Assembly: GCF_016862175.1 (NCBI RefSeq)
Contig: NZ_BOML01000031.1
Location: forward strand, 1 to 64,000
From: Paractinoplanes durhamensis
GTDB lineage: Bacteria > Actinomycetota > Actinomycetes > Mycobacteriales > Micromonosporaceae
DNA length: 64,000 nt
Reading direction: 5' to 3'
Made by a program: the position numbers and the translations under genes. Shown in pieces: positions 16,496 through 25,370 of the stretch. The notes under the pieces are model-generated. The model was given only the letters and a program-made list of their open reading frames with translations. It was not told where the DNA came from and did no database searches. The number at the start of each line of letters is the position of its first letter. Position 1 is the stretch's first letter.

Positions 16496-16930
16496 ATGCT
16501 GGCAATCGACGAGGCGACCCGGGGCGGCACCGACAAGACCTGCGAGTGCTGCGGCAACGCGAGCCGCCGCACCTGGTCGTCGATCACCCGGGACGGCGTG
16601 CCGTACGCGGTGTTCTTCGCGTCCTGCTACGACCACGGCGACGTCCGCGAGTCCTGGATAGACGTGATCTTCGGAACGTGGGGCACCCCCGAGCCGGTCG
16701 ACGACCACCTCACGTTCGGTTGCCGCTTCGGCCCGGTGCAGGGCAGCGACCAGCCGGCCGCCACGGCGGTGGACGCGGCCGCGGTGGCGCCGGATGCCCC
16801 GCTGTTCGGCCAGAAGCTGACCCGGGCCGAGGCGCTGGCCCACCCGCGGCTGGCCGAGTTCTGGGCGGTGATCGACCACGTGGTCGCCGAGGACCCACTG
16901 GTCCACCCGCACCACTACCACGGGGAGTAG
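16496..16930 (+). CDS. Hypothetical protein with N-terminal Cys cluster
   Basis: Not recognised. 144 aa, soluble. A CECC motif near residue 16 and conserved-looking aromatic stretches (PYAVFFASCYDHGDVRESWIDVIFGTWG) suggest a small metal-binding fold. The C-terminal part (LTRAEALAHPRLAEFWAVIDHVV) is helical. It sits 2 bases before the HAD phosphatase gene and is probably co-transcribed with it. Confidence 0.7.
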   Translation: MLAIDEATRGGTDKTCECCGNASRRTWSSITRDGVPYAVFFASCYDHGDVRESWIDVIFGTWGTPEPVDDHLTFGCRFGPVQGSDQPAATAVDAAAVAPDAPLFGQKLTRAEALAHPRLAEFWAVIDHVVAEDPLVHPHHYHGE

Positions 16931-16932
16931 TC

Positions 16933-17601
16933 ATGGGCTTGCCACTCGAGGTGGACGCGATCGTCTTCGACTGCGACGGCCTGCTGGTCGACACGGAGAC
17001 CTGCTGGACCCGGGCCGAAACCGCGATCTTCGCCGACCACCGCCACGCCTTCGGCCTGGAGCAGAAGAAGCTCCTGATCGGCCGGACGCTGCGGGACGGC
17101 GCCGCCGCGATGGCGGCGTATTTCGGCCGCCCGCAGGAGGTGGAAGCGGTCACGAAGCGCCTGCACGACCTGGTGGCCGAGGAGTTGGCGGCCGGCGCGG
17201 ACGCCCTGCCCGGCGCCCGCGAGTTGGTGACGGCCGTGCGCGGCCGCGTCCCGATCGCGGTGGCGAGCAACAGCCCGCGCCCGTTCGTCGAGGCCGCGCT
17301 GCGGTCCGCGGGCCTGGCCGACCTGTTCACCCACGTCTGCACGGCCGACGACGTCGAGAACCCGAAGCCGGCCCCCGACCTCTACCTGACGGCGTGCGCA
17401 GGCCTGGGCGCGACCCCGGCCCGGAGCGTGGCGTTCGAGGACTCCGGCACCGGCGCCCGCTCCGCGAGAGCAGCCGGCATGTTCATCATCGGCGTCCCGT
17501 CCCTGCCCGGCGTGCCCCTGGAAACCGACGCCCTCTACCCCTCGCTGGCCGACCCCGCCTTGACCGACTGGGCCGCCGCCCTGGTCGGCCGGCCAACCTG
17601 A
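16933..17601 (+). CDS. HAD-superfamily phosphatase (beta-phosphoglucomutase-like)
   Basis: 222 aa. All HAD motifs are present: nucleophile and acid Asp 13/Asp 15 in FDCDG, Ser in VASNS, Lys in NPKPAPD, and the metal-binding FEDSGTGA. The helical cap inserted after motif I makes it a subclass I enzyme, like phosphoglycolate phosphatase or beta-phosphoglucomutase. Substrate is probably a sugar phosphate. ATG lies 2 bases after the preceding stop. The stop abuts the convergent gene's stop. Confidence 0.9.
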   Translation: MGLPLEVDAIVFDCDGLLVDTETCWTRAETAIFADHRHAFGLEQKKLLIGRTLRDGAAAMAAYFGRPQEVEAVTKRLHDLVAEELAAGADALPGARELVTAVRGRVPIAVASNSPRPFVEAALRSAGLADLFTHVCTADDVENPKPAPDLYLTACAGLGATPARSVAFEDSGTGARSARAAGMFIIGVPSLPGVPLETDALYPSLADPALTDWAAALVGRPT

Positions 17602-17982
17602 TCAGGCGGCCAGGTAGTCCTCGTCGCTCAGCTCCTCCTCGAAAGCAACCCCGGAGGTCTCGGCCAGAAGAGTGAATTCTTCACCGGGCGGCTCAGCCAC
17701 GCCAACCGCATCCGCCCCGAAGACGAACGCCCGGTTCCCACCACCGGCCGCATCCCACTCGTCGCACAGGCCAGGATCGTTCGCACACATGAAGATCGAC
17801 AGCAGGCCGTCATCGCCCGGATCGATGTCGGCGAGGCTGACCTGAGCCAGAAACTGCATGGCCCCATCGCACTCGCGGCACCGCGGCCACTCGAACGCCG
17901 GCGGGACGAGCGGAAGACCACCGGTGCGGGTCCCGGGCGCATCCGGCGCCACCGGGCCGTCGTAGATCATGAGCATGGGCAC
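17602..17982 (-). CDS. Small YwqG/DUF1963-like protein
   Basis: 126 aa, soluble, acidic. The pattern PLVPPAFEWPRCRECDGAMQFLAQVSL with DGLLSIFMC resembles DUF1963/YwqG-type proteins of unknown role, here in a short form. Cys residues (CREC, and MC...C) could bind a metal. The stop abuts the HAD gene stop with no spacer. It begins 10 bases after the PhzF-like stop and is likely co-transcribed with it. Confidence 0.65.
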   Translation of the reverse strand: MPMLMIYDGPVAPDAPGTRTGGLPLVPPAFEWPRCRECDGAMQFLAQVSLADIDPGDDGLLSIFMCANDPGLCDEWDAAGGGNRAFVFGADAVGVAEPPGEEFTLLAETSGVAFEEELSDEDYLAA

Positions 17983-17991
17983 CCGAGCAGG

Positions 17992-18792
17992 TTACGACCC
18001 TTCTGCCGCCGACACGCCGCGGCCGGGCACGGTGGCGAAGCCGCCGACGAAGCCGGGGCGGGCGGCGATGGTGGCCGGACGTCCGAGCGAATCGCCCATG
18101 TCCACCGCGATCGGCCGGGCCAGGTGGGTGGCCAGGCAGGCGGTGCTGTTGGCGTTGGCGATGTCTTCGGGGACGCCGATGGCCGGCGCGAACATCCGGG
18201 CCGCGCACCGGCCGCCGTCGTCGGGCGGCGTGTGGACATAGCAGCCGAGCAGCCCGAATGCCTCGGTGGCGGCGCGGAGCCGGTCCATGTCGGGGGCCAG
18301 GGCGGCGAGACTCGCCCGGTCGGGAACGGCGAGCAGCAGCCGCGGCCGGCCGAGAGTGGCAACGCAGCCGGACGCCGCGTCCACGCCGGCCGCCGCGGCC
18401 ACCTCGGAGATCTCCGCCGGCACGGGCGTGCGCAGGGTGACCGGCCCGGGATCGAAGGCGACCTCGAAGCTGCCGTCGCCGAGCCGAACGGCCGAGCCCT
18501 CGAAGGCGCGGCCCGAGACACGCAGGACGTGGTCGGCCCGGCCGGTCCGCTGAGCGAGCCAGGCCAGGGCCGCGACCGTGCCATGCCCGCACGCGGGAAG
18601 CTCTCCTTCGGACGTGAAGAAGCGCACGGCGCCGTCCGCGGTCACGAAGGCAGCGTGTGACGTGTCGGCCAGTCCCGGAATCGCACGACGCTCGGCATCG
18701 GAGAGCACCACATCGTCGAGCACGGCCGTCGGACTTCCGCCGGCACCATCCCGCCGGCAGGCCAGGACCACCGAGAGGGCGACACCACGCAT
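17992..18792 (-). CDS. PhzF-family isomerase-like protein
   Basis: 266 aa with the double hot-dog fold pattern of PhzF/diaminopimelate epimerase relatives: FFTSEGELPACGHGTVAA in the first half and a matching ANSTACLATHL in the second. The position normally holding the catalytic Glu (SETAF in PhzF) reads SHAAF here, so the usual acid/base is replaced by His. The reaction is therefore uncertain. ATG 18792 is taken because the preceding in-frame ATG has no ribosome site. Confidence 0.8.
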   Translation of the reverse strand: MRGVALSVVLACRRDGAGGSPTAVLDDVVLSDAERRAIPGLADTSHAAFVTADGAVRFFTSEGELPACGHGTVAALAWLAQRTGRADHVLRVSGRAFEGSAVRLGDGSFEVAFDPGPVTLRTPVPAEISEVAAAAGVDAASGCVATLGRPRLLLAVPDRASLAALAPDMDRLRAATEAFGLLGCYVHTPPDDGGRCAARMFAPAIGVPEDIANANSTACLATHLARPIAVDMGDSLGRPATIAARPGFVGGFATVPGRGVSAAEGS

Positions 18793-18875
18793 GGGGCGAT
18801 CGTATGGCGACGGCAGCACCGTGGGTGAAACCCGGACGGGTGACGGGGTGGCGCGGGCGATCGTAGGGTGAGTGG

Positions 18876-19415
18876 GTGCGGCGGATTCTGGTCTACGGGG
18901 TGACCGGGTCGGGGAAGTCCACTCTGGCCCGGCGGGTCGGGGAGCGGCTCGGGGTGCCCTATCACTCGGTCGACGACCTCACCTGGGATCCGGGGTGGGT
19001 TCCGGTCGGTCATGCGGAGCAGCGGGAACGGCTCGGGGCGGTCTGTGCGGGGGACGCCTGGGTGGTTGACTCGGCGTACGGGATCTGGCGGGATCTTGTG
19101 CTTGCCCGGGTGGATCTCATCGTCGGGCTTGATCTTCCCCGGTGGCTCAGCCTTCAGCGGCTGCTTCGGCGCACCGTGCGGCAGATCGTGCGGCGGACGG
19201 CCACCTGCAACGGGAACTACGAGACCTGGCGGGGCACCTTTCTCGACCGGGAGTCGATTCTGGTCTGGCATTTCCGGTCGTTCACGCGCAAGCGGCGCCG
19301 CATGCGGGAGTGGCATGCCGATCCGGCGTTTCCGGTCGAGATCGTTCTGCTGCGGTCGCCGCGCGAGGTCGAGCGGTGGGTGGCCGCGCTGCCGTCACGC
19401 GCCGGCCAGGCGTAG
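18876..19415 (+). CDS. P-loop nucleotide kinase-like protein
   Basis: 179 aa. Walker A GVTGSGKST at residues 8-16. The overall pattern (VPYHSVDDLTWDPGW, WVVDSAYGIW, LIVGLDLPRWLSLQRLLRR, ETWRGTFLDRESILVWHFR) matches adenylate-kinase-like proteins sometimes called DNA topology modulation proteins (FlaR-like). It probably phosphorylates a nucleotide or small molecule. GTG start. The 3' end overlaps the convergent phosphotransferase gene by 21 bases. Confidence 0.85.
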   Translation: MRRILVYGVTGSGKSTLARRVGERLGVPYHSVDDLTWDPGWVPVGHAEQRERLGAVCAGDAWVVDSAYGIWRDLVLARVDLIVGLDLPRWLSLQRLLRRTVRQIVRRTATCNGNYETWRGTFLDRESILVWHFRSFTRKRRRMREWHADPAFPVEIVLLRSPREVERWVAALPSRAGQA

Positions 19416-20330
19416 CCGCTCCTCGGCCTGCTGGGCCACCGCGGTCAGGGCCACCGGCGTGCTGTTGTGCAGGGCCTCGGAGCGGGCGTTGTGCAGGGCC
19501 GGCCACAGGCTCGCCGCCCACGCGACCTCGATCTCCTGGTCGTCGAAGGGGCGGCCGCGGGCCTCGGCGTACGCGTCGAGGAATGCCTGTGAGCTGGGGA
19601 CGGGGGCCAGCGTGGGGGATTTGGCGCTGGCGAAGGCGCCGCTGGCGGCGCCGGCGATGGCGGCCTCGGGCAGCCAGGCCAGGCTGTCCCAGTCGTGCAC
19701 GGCCCAGGGGCGGTCGCCGTGCCAGCGCAAGTTTTGCGCCTCCCAGTCGGCGTGGCCCAGCACCCTCGGCAGATAGACCGCGGACAGTCGCTCGTGGATG
19801 CGGCGGGCCGCCTCGGTGACGAACACCGGGACCTCGACGTGGTCGTGGCCCTCGAGGTAGGGGATGCGTGGCCACGGGCCGGGCTCGCCGTGGTCCCACC
19901 TGGTCCACTCGGGGTTGGGCAGCGGCGGCTCGACGGCGCCGGGAGCGGTGCCGCCGACCTCGATGTCGGCGGCCAGGGCGACCATCTCGGCCAGCGGGCG
20001 GGCGAACAGGCGGGCGGTGCCGGGGTCGGTGTCGCTCAGCATCGTGCCGCCGGGGCGCCACTGCTCGGCGTGCACGGCCCAGCCGTCGCGGACCGTCACC
20101 CCGGTGAGCGGGGCGGCGCAGGGATAGCCGTTGGCGGCCAGGAAACGCTGCACCTCGACGCAGGTGGCCTCGCGGCCGTTCTGGTCGGGGCGGGCCTTGA
20201 TCGCGACATCCCGGCCGTCCATCAGGCGCAGGCCGAACACCTCGGACATGTGGACGGACGAGTGCAGCACGGTGGCGGGCGCCGCGCCGAGATGCTCTCG
20301 GCACCACCCCGAGAGCCACTCAGGCAGCAT
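19395..20330 (-). CDS. Aminoglycoside-phosphotransferase-like kinase
   Basis: 311 aa, APH/choline-kinase fold. The Brenner motif HADWEAQN and metal site VHDWDS are intact, and Lys in VAIKARP fits the ATP lysine. Many such proteins phosphorylate small metabolites rather than antibiotics; resistance cannot be inferred. No partner gene is evident. It is divergent from GH92-1, with a 203-base gap holding LacI operator site C. Confidence 0.85.
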   Translation of the reverse strand: MLPEWLSGWCREHLGAAPATVLHSSVHMSEVFGLRLMDGRDVAIKARPDQNGREATCVEVQRFLAANGYPCAAPLTGVTVRDGWAVHAEQWRPGGTMLSDTDPGTARLFARPLAEMVALAADIEVGGTAPGAVEPPLPNPEWTRWDHGEPGPWPRIPYLEGHDHVEVPVFVTEAARRIHERLSAVYLPRVLGHADWEAQNLRWHGDRPWAVHDWDSLAWLPEAAIAGAASGAFASAKSPTLAPVPSSQAFLDAYAEARGRPFDDQEIEVAWAASLWPALHNARSEALHNSTPVALTAVAQQAEERLRLAGA

Positions 20331-20423
20331 CGATAAAACTCACACAATCGCACATGGTCGAGAATGGCCCGACCCGTCCGTCCCGACCATATGCCAAGCA
20401 AGAAGGCCCCGCAAGGCTGGTTA

Positions 20424-20437
20424 TGACATCGATGTCA
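20424..20437. promoter_or_regulatory. LacI-type operator before GH92-1 (site C)
   Basis: TGACATCGATGTCA, a perfect 14-base palindrome with the same core as the operator of the LacI gene at 5804. It lies about 100 bases before the GH92-1 start and is the best match to the inferred consensus in the window. Confidence 0.8.
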
Positions 20438-20533
20438 CTCATGCGCGATTCTGTTTGAAGGACTCTTGCCCATTGATAGATCTACCAGTAACGATGTGTC
20501 GCGGACGTTACGTGGATGATCTGAGGAGCGAGG

Positions 20534-23500
20534 ATGCGCCGACCACATTGGATACTCGCGACAGTTACCGTCGGCAGCCTGGTGGGAGCGATGATGATCG
20601 GTAGTCCGGCGCACGCGGCCGGGCCGGCGTTCGCCTCGTCGTTCGAGGCCGGGGATCCGCAGCCGGACTGGACCGACACGGTCGAGCGGGCGAGCGGTGT
20701 CGACGGCGACGTCACCGCGGGCATGCCGGGCAGCCTGCGCGCGCACGTCACCGCGATCGCGGTGAACGCCCAGCCGAACAGCAACGAGAACGGCAACAAC
20801 CTCAACGACGGCGACGAGGCCACCAAGTGGCTGGTGGACACCGACCCGAGCTGGGCGCAGTACACCCTGGACGCCCCGGCGACCGTCGTGAAATACGCGC
20901 TGACCAGCGCGAACGACGCCCCGGAGCGGGACCCGCGGGACTGGACGCTGCAGGGCTCGACCGACGGTGCGACCTGGACGACCGTGGACGCCCGGTCGGG
21001 GCAGACGTTCGCCGACCGGTTCACCACCAACACCTACGACGTGACCACCCCGTCGAGCTGGTCGATCTACCGGCTCACCATCACCGGGCACCCGTCGGGC
21101 AACCTCACCCAGCTCGCCGGCCTGGAGCTGGCCGACGCGAACACCACTCCCCCGCAGGAAGGGCCGGCGCAGAGCCGGGTCGGCAACGGTCCGGCCAGTT
21201 CGCCGACCGCGAAGGCCGGGGCCGGTTACTCGGGGCTCAAGGCGTTCCAGCTGGCCGGGCGACACACCGTGACGGGCCGCGGTTACGCGTACAGCAAAGT
21301 CTTTGATGTCGAGCTGAGCGTGAGTGACCAGACCGAGCTCTCCTACCTTGTGTTTCCCGAGTTCAATCGGGCGGATCTGAGCAATCCGGCCACCTATACC
21401 GCAGTTGACCTGGCCTTCACCGATGGGACCTATTTGTCGGATCTGCAGGCGACCGACCAGCACGGCATCGTGCTCAGTCCGGCCGCGCAGGGCGAGTCCA
21501 AGACCCTGTACACCGCGCAGTGGAACAAGCGAACCGCGCGGATCGGCACGGTCGCGGCGGGCAAGACCATCGACCGGATCCTTGTCGGTTACGACAAGCC
21601 GAGCGGGCCCACCGACTTCCGGGCCTGGTTCGACGACATCTCGATCGGCGACGTCGCGGCGGCGACACCCCAGACCCACCTTGCGGAGTACGCCGACACG
21701 CGGCGCGGCACCCAGTCGTCCGGCGACTTCTCGCGGGGCAACAACTACCCGGCCACCGCGGTGCCGCACGGCTTCAACTTCTGGACGCCGGTGACCGACG
21801 CCGGCTCGACCAGCTGGCTCTACCAGTGGTCACGGCAGAACAACGCGGCCAACCGGCCGACCATCCAGGCGTTCTCGGCCAGTCACGAGCCGTCACCGTG
21901 GATGGGTGACCGGCAGACGTTCCAGGTCATGCCGTCGACGGCGATCAACGCCGGCCGGACAAATCGGGCGCTGAGCTTCAGTCACGACAACGAGATCGCC
22001 AAGCCGTACTACTACGGGGTCACATTCGACAACGGGCTGACGACCGAGCTTGCGCCGACCGATCACGCGGCGCTGATGCGGTTCACGTTCCCCGGCGACG
22101 ACGCCAACCTGATCCTGGACAACGTCAACGCGAATGCCGGGTTGACCATCGACGCTCCCGGCCAGGCGTTCTCCGGCTGGTCGGACGTCAACAGCGGCAG
22201 CCTGTCGGCGGGCTGGACGCGGATGTTCATGTACGCCACGGTGGACGCCCCGATCACCGCGAGCGGGATGTTGACCAGTGGTAACCGGCCGTCGACCGGC
22301 TACCTGAAGTTCGGCGCGAAGACCGTCAACCTGCGGATCGCGACGTCGCTGATCAGCGTGGCGCAGGCGAAGCACAACCTCGACCTGGAGATCGCCGCCG
22401 ACGCGACGCTGGAGTCGGTGCGCGATGCCGCGCTGCAGCAGTGGGACGCCAAGATGAAGACCATCGAGGTCGAGGGCGCGTCCGAGGACCAGCTCACCAC
22501 GCTCTACTCCAACCTGTACCGGCTGTTCCTCTACCCGAACTCGGCCTACGAGAACACCGGGTCGGCCGAGGCGCCGGTCTTCAAGCACACCGTGCAGTCG
22601 GCGGTGACCTCGCCGGCCAGCACACCGACCGAGACCGGGGCGCCGGTCAAGGACGGGAAGGTGTTCGTCAACAACGGGTTCTGGGACACCTATCGCACTA
22701 CGTGGCCGGCCTATTCGCTGCTCACCCCGAGTGACGCCGGCGAGATGGTCAACGGGTTCGTGCAGCAATACAAGGACGGCGGATGGATCTCCCGGTGGTC
22801 GTCGCCCGGATACGCGAATTTGATGGTCGGGACCAGCTCCGATGTGGCCTTTGCCGACGCGTACCTCAAAGGGGTCAAAGGCTTTGATGTTGACGCGGCC
22901 TATCAGGCGGCGCTGAAGAACGCGACGGTGACGCCGCCCAACCAGAACGTCGGGCGGAAGGCCCTCGCGACCTCGATCTTCAAGGGATACACGCCGAGTG
23001 ACGCGACCGGCGAGGCGATGTCGTGGGCGATGGACGGCTACATCAACGACTTCGGCATCGCGAACATGGCGGCGGCGCTCGGCAAGACCGAGGAGGCCGA
23101 GTACTTCCGGAACCGGGCGATGAACTACGTCACCATGTTCGACCCGAGCGTCGGGTTCTTCCAGGGCAAGGATGCGAGCGGTCGCTGGCGGCAGAGTGCC
23201 GACGACTACGACCCGCGGGTCTGGGGCTACGACTACACCGAGACCGACGGCTGGAACATGGCCTTCCACGTGCCGCAGGACGGGCAGGGGCTGGCCAACC
23301 TCTACGGCGGCAAGGACGGGCTGGCGAAGAAGCTCGACCAGTTCTTCGCGACACCGGAGACGGCCGGTTTCCCCGGTTCCTACGGCGGCACGATCCACGA
23401 GATGCTCGAGGCCCGGGACGTGCGGATGGGTCAGTGGGGCTTCAGCAACCAGCCGTCGCACCACATCCCGTACATGTACAACTTCGCCGGTCAGCCGGCC

Positions 23501-24706
23501 AAGACGCAGGCACTCGTGCGGGAGGCGCTGTCCCGGCTCTACCTGGGCAGCGAGATCGGCCAGGGCTACCCCGGCGACGAGGACAACGGCGAGATGTCCG
23601 GCTGGCAGGTGTTCTCGGCGCTCGGCTTCTACCCGTTGCAGATGGGCAGCGCGGCCTACGCGATCGGTTCCCCGCTCTTCACCAAGGCCACGGTGAACCT
23701 GGAGAACGGCAAGAAGATCGTCGTGAACGCGCCTAAGAACTCCGCGACGAACGTCTATGTTCAAAGCCTCAAGATCAACGGCAAGGCTTATTCGAGTACG
23801 TCGTTGCCGCACACGCTGCTGGCGAACGGGGCGACGCTCGACTTCGACATGGGCTCGCAGCCGTCGTCGTGGGGTGCCTACTCCCCGCCGCCGTCGCTGA
23901 CCACTGGTACTGCGGTGGCGTCGCCGCTGCGCGACCTGACCGGCCCGGGCAAGGGCACGGCCTCGATCCCGACCCTGGTGGACGACACGTCGGCCACCCG
24001 CGCCGCGGTCAACGGCTCGTTCACCTACACGTTCGCTTCGGCCGGCGAGGCCGCCTCCTATTACACGCTCACCTCGGCCGACACGACCGGCACCGACCCG
24101 GCATCGTGGACCCTGCGCGGCTCCTACGACGGCACCACCTGGACGACCATCGACACCAGGTCCGCGCAGACCTTCGACTGGCGACTCCAGACCCGGCCCT
24201 TCAAGATCGCCAACCCGGGGCGCTACAAGTACTACGCGCTCGACCTGACCGGCTCGCTGGCCGAGGTGGAGCTGCTCGGCACGCCCGCGCCGGCCTGCAC
24301 CACCACGATCGCCGACGAGGTCTCCGGCGCTCTGACGATCAAGTCGGGGGTCACCTGCCTGGCCCCGGGCGCCACGGTGACCGGCCTGGTCACGGTGCGC
24401 AGCGGCGCCTCCCTCTACGCCACTGGCGCCACCCTCAAGGCGGCGGTCACCGTCAGTGGCTCGCTGTCGCTGCTCAACAGCACGGTGCAGGGCGCGATCA
24501 CGGCGACCGGCGCCGGCCCGGTGGCCCTGGAACACAACACGGTCCGCGGGTTCGTCACCTTGACCAGTGGGCACGGCTCGACGGTGGTGGCCGGCAACAC
24601 CATCAACGGCCCGCTCACCTGCACCGGCAACCAGCCGCCGCCGGTGAACAACGGCCTGAAGAACGCCGGGACGGGCCTCCGTCTCGGCCAGTGCTCCCAG
24701 CTCTGA
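20534..24706 (+). CDS. Secreted GH92 alpha-mannosidase, multidomain (GH92-1)
   Basis: 1390 aa. Signal peptide to about residue 28 (SPAHA cut). An F5/8-type domain (about 60-205), a beta-sandwich (about 215-375), then the GH92 catalytic region from about 381 to 1105. GH92 is a calcium-dependent exo-alpha-mannosidase family. Catalytic acid Glu 903 (YTETDGWNMAF) and the base-side acidic cluster 1015-1017 (GDEDNGEMSGW) are present. A second discoidin-like domain covers about 1120-1255. The last 130 residues are Thr/Val/Gly-rich repeats like a short right-handed beta-helix. ATG 20534 follows GAGGAGCGAGG. The operator at 20424 implies control by the LacI protein at 5862. It likely trims alpha-mannan or glycoprotein mannose outside the cell. 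Confidence 0.92.
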   Translation: MRRPHWILATVTVGSLVGAMMIGSPAHAAGPAFASSFEAGDPQPDWTDTVERASGVDGDVTAGMPGSLRAHVTAIAVNAQPNSNENGNNLNDGDEATKWLVDTDPSWAQYTLDAPATVVKYALTSANDAPERDPRDWTLQGSTDGATWTTVDARSGQTFADRFTTNTYDVTTPSSWSIYRLTITGHPSGNLTQLAGLELADANTTPPQEGPAQSRVGNGPASSPTAKAGAGYSGLKAFQLAGRHTVTGRGYAYSKVFDVELSVSDQTELSYLVFPEFNRADLSNPATYTAVDLAFTDGTYLSDLQATDQHGIVLSPAAQGESKTLYTAQWNKRTARIGTVAAGKTIDRILVGYDKPSGPTDFRAWFDDISIGDVAAATPQTHLAEYADTRRGTQSSGDFSRGNNYPATAVPHGFNFWTPVTDAGSTSWLYQWSRQNNAANRPTIQAFSASHEPSPWMGDRQTFQVMPSTAINAGRTNRALSFSHDNEIAKPYYYGVTFDNGLTTELAPTDHAALMRFTFPGDDANLILDNVNANAGLTIDAPGQAFSGWSDVNSGSLSAGWTRMFMYATVDAPITASGMLTSGNRPSTGYLKFGAKTVNLRIATSLISVAQAKHNLDLEIAADATLESVRDAALQQWDAKMKTIEVEGASEDQLTTLYSNLYRLFLYPNSAYENTGSAEAPVFKHTVQSAVTSPASTPTETGAPVKDGKVFVNNGFWDTYRTTWPAYSLLTPSDAGEMVNGFVQQYKDGGWISRWSSPGYANLMVGTSSDVAFADAYLKGVKGFDVDAAYQAALKNATVTPPNQNVGRKALATSIFKGYTPSDATGEAMSWAMDGYINDFGIANMAAALGKTEEAEYFRNRAMNYVTMFDPSVGFFQGKDASGRWRQSADDYDPRVWGYDYTETDGWNMAFHVPQDGQGLANLYGGKDGLAKKLDQFFATPETAGFPGSYGGTIHEMLEARDVRMGQWGFSNQPSHHIPYMYNFAGQPAKTQALVREALSRLYLGSEIGQGYPGDEDNGEMSGWQVFSALGFYPLQMGSAAYAIGSPLFTKATVNLENGKKIVVNAPKNSATNVYVQSLKINGKAYSSTSLPHTLLANGATLDFDMGSQPSSWGAYSPPPSLTTGTAVASPLRDLTGPGKGTASIPTLVDDTSATRAAVNGSFTYTFASAGEAASYYTLTSADTTGTDPASWTLRGSYDGTTWTTIDTRSAQTFDWRLQTRPFKIANPGRYKYYALDLTGSLAEVELLGTPAPACTTTIADEVSGALTIKSGVTCLAPGATVTGLVTVRSGASLYATGATLKAAVTVSGSLSLLNSTVQGAITATGAGPVALEHNTVRGFVTLTSGHGSTVVAGNTINGPLTCTGNQPPPVNNGLKNAGTGLRLGQCSQL

Positions 24707-24717
24707 GGTGAACAGCG

Positions 24718-24747
24718 GCCGGCGCGGCGGTTCCCCGCCGCGCCGGC
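24718..24747 (+). terminator. Terminator after GH92-1
   Basis: 13-bp perfect stem GCCGGCGCGGCGG / CCGCCGCGCCGGC with a TTCC loop, 12 bases after the GH92-1 stop. Confidence 0.75.
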
Positions 24748-24773
24748 TGCTGTCAGTCAGTAGATTCGAGGGC

Positions 24774-25193
24774 ATGTCCGAAGAGCAGTTGTGGAGCGTG
24801 ATCGCCGCCGGGAACCTCGGCACCGTGGCGACGATCAAGAAGGACGGGCGGCCGCAGCTGTCCGACGTCAGCTACACCACCGGCGACCGTCTCATCCGGT
24901 TCTCCACCCGCACCGCCCTCGCCAAGGTGCACAACATGCGGCGCGACCCCCGGGTCAGCATCAAGGTGACCACGGCCGGCGGCTGGGGCTACGCGGTGGC
25001 CGACGGCACCGCCGAGCTCAGCGCGGTCTCCTGGGCCGAGGACGACGCCACCGTCGACGAGCTGATCGAGGTCTACCGGCTGATCGCCGGCAAGGAGCAC
25101 CCCGACTGGGACGACTACCGGCGCGCCATGGTGGCGGACGGCCGGCTGGTCGTCCGCATCCATGTCGAGCACCTGTACGGCTGGACTCAATGA
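24774..25193 (+). CDS. PPOX-class F420-dependent oxidoreductase-like protein
   Basis: 139 aa split-barrel flavin/F420-binding protein: LGTVATIKKDGRPQLSDVSY, ALAKVHNMRRDPRVSIKV, and a C-terminal VRIHVEHLYGW. Relatives reduce diverse substrates with F420H2, or bind other cofactors. ATG 24774 is the start nearest the fold. The stop codon lies inside the left arm of a long inverted repeat (25191-25271). Confidence 0.85.
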   Translation: MSEEQLWSVIAAGNLGTVATIKKDGRPQLSDVSYTTGDRLIRFSTRTALAKVHNMRRDPRVSIKVTTAGGWGYAVADGTAELSAVSWAEDDATVDELIEVYRLIAGKEHPDWDDYRRAMVADGRLVVRIHVEHLYGWTQ

Positions 25194-25271
25194 AGGTTAT
25201 TCAGGACGGCGAGGACCTCGCCGCTGACCTGCGGCGAGCTGCAGCTCAAGGTAGGTCCTGAATAACCTTCA
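25191..25271. terminator. Long inverted repeat between convergent genes
   Basis: Perfect 17-bp arms (TGAAGGTTATTCAGGAC and its complement) enclose a 47-base segment that holds its own small stem GGCGAG-GAC-CTCGCC. It contains the PPOX stop codon and probably ends transcription from both sides. Confidence 0.75.
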
Positions 25272-25370
25272 ATAAATACACACGGCATAGACGTCAAGGC
25301 CGGCGGCGAGCTGCAGCTCAAGGCAGGTCCCTCAGTAAATGCTCACCGCATAGACGTAAAGGCCGGCGGC
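25231..25370. repeat. Tandem duplication of the GH92-2 gene end
   Basis: Two imperfect copies of a ~70-bp unit. GCGGCGAGCTGCAGCTCAAG plus flanks recurs at 25231-25259 and 25303-25331; a second block recurs at 25274-25305 and 25337-25369. The inner copy holds the real C-terminal codons of GH92-2. The outer copy would read, on the minus strand, AAGLDVYAVCIY and stop, a vestigial second gene end. Confidence 0.8.

Noticed and set aside
19395..20330. Aminoglycoside resistance gene
   Set aside because: Only the broad kinase fold is supported; most chromosomal relatives are not resistance enzymes.
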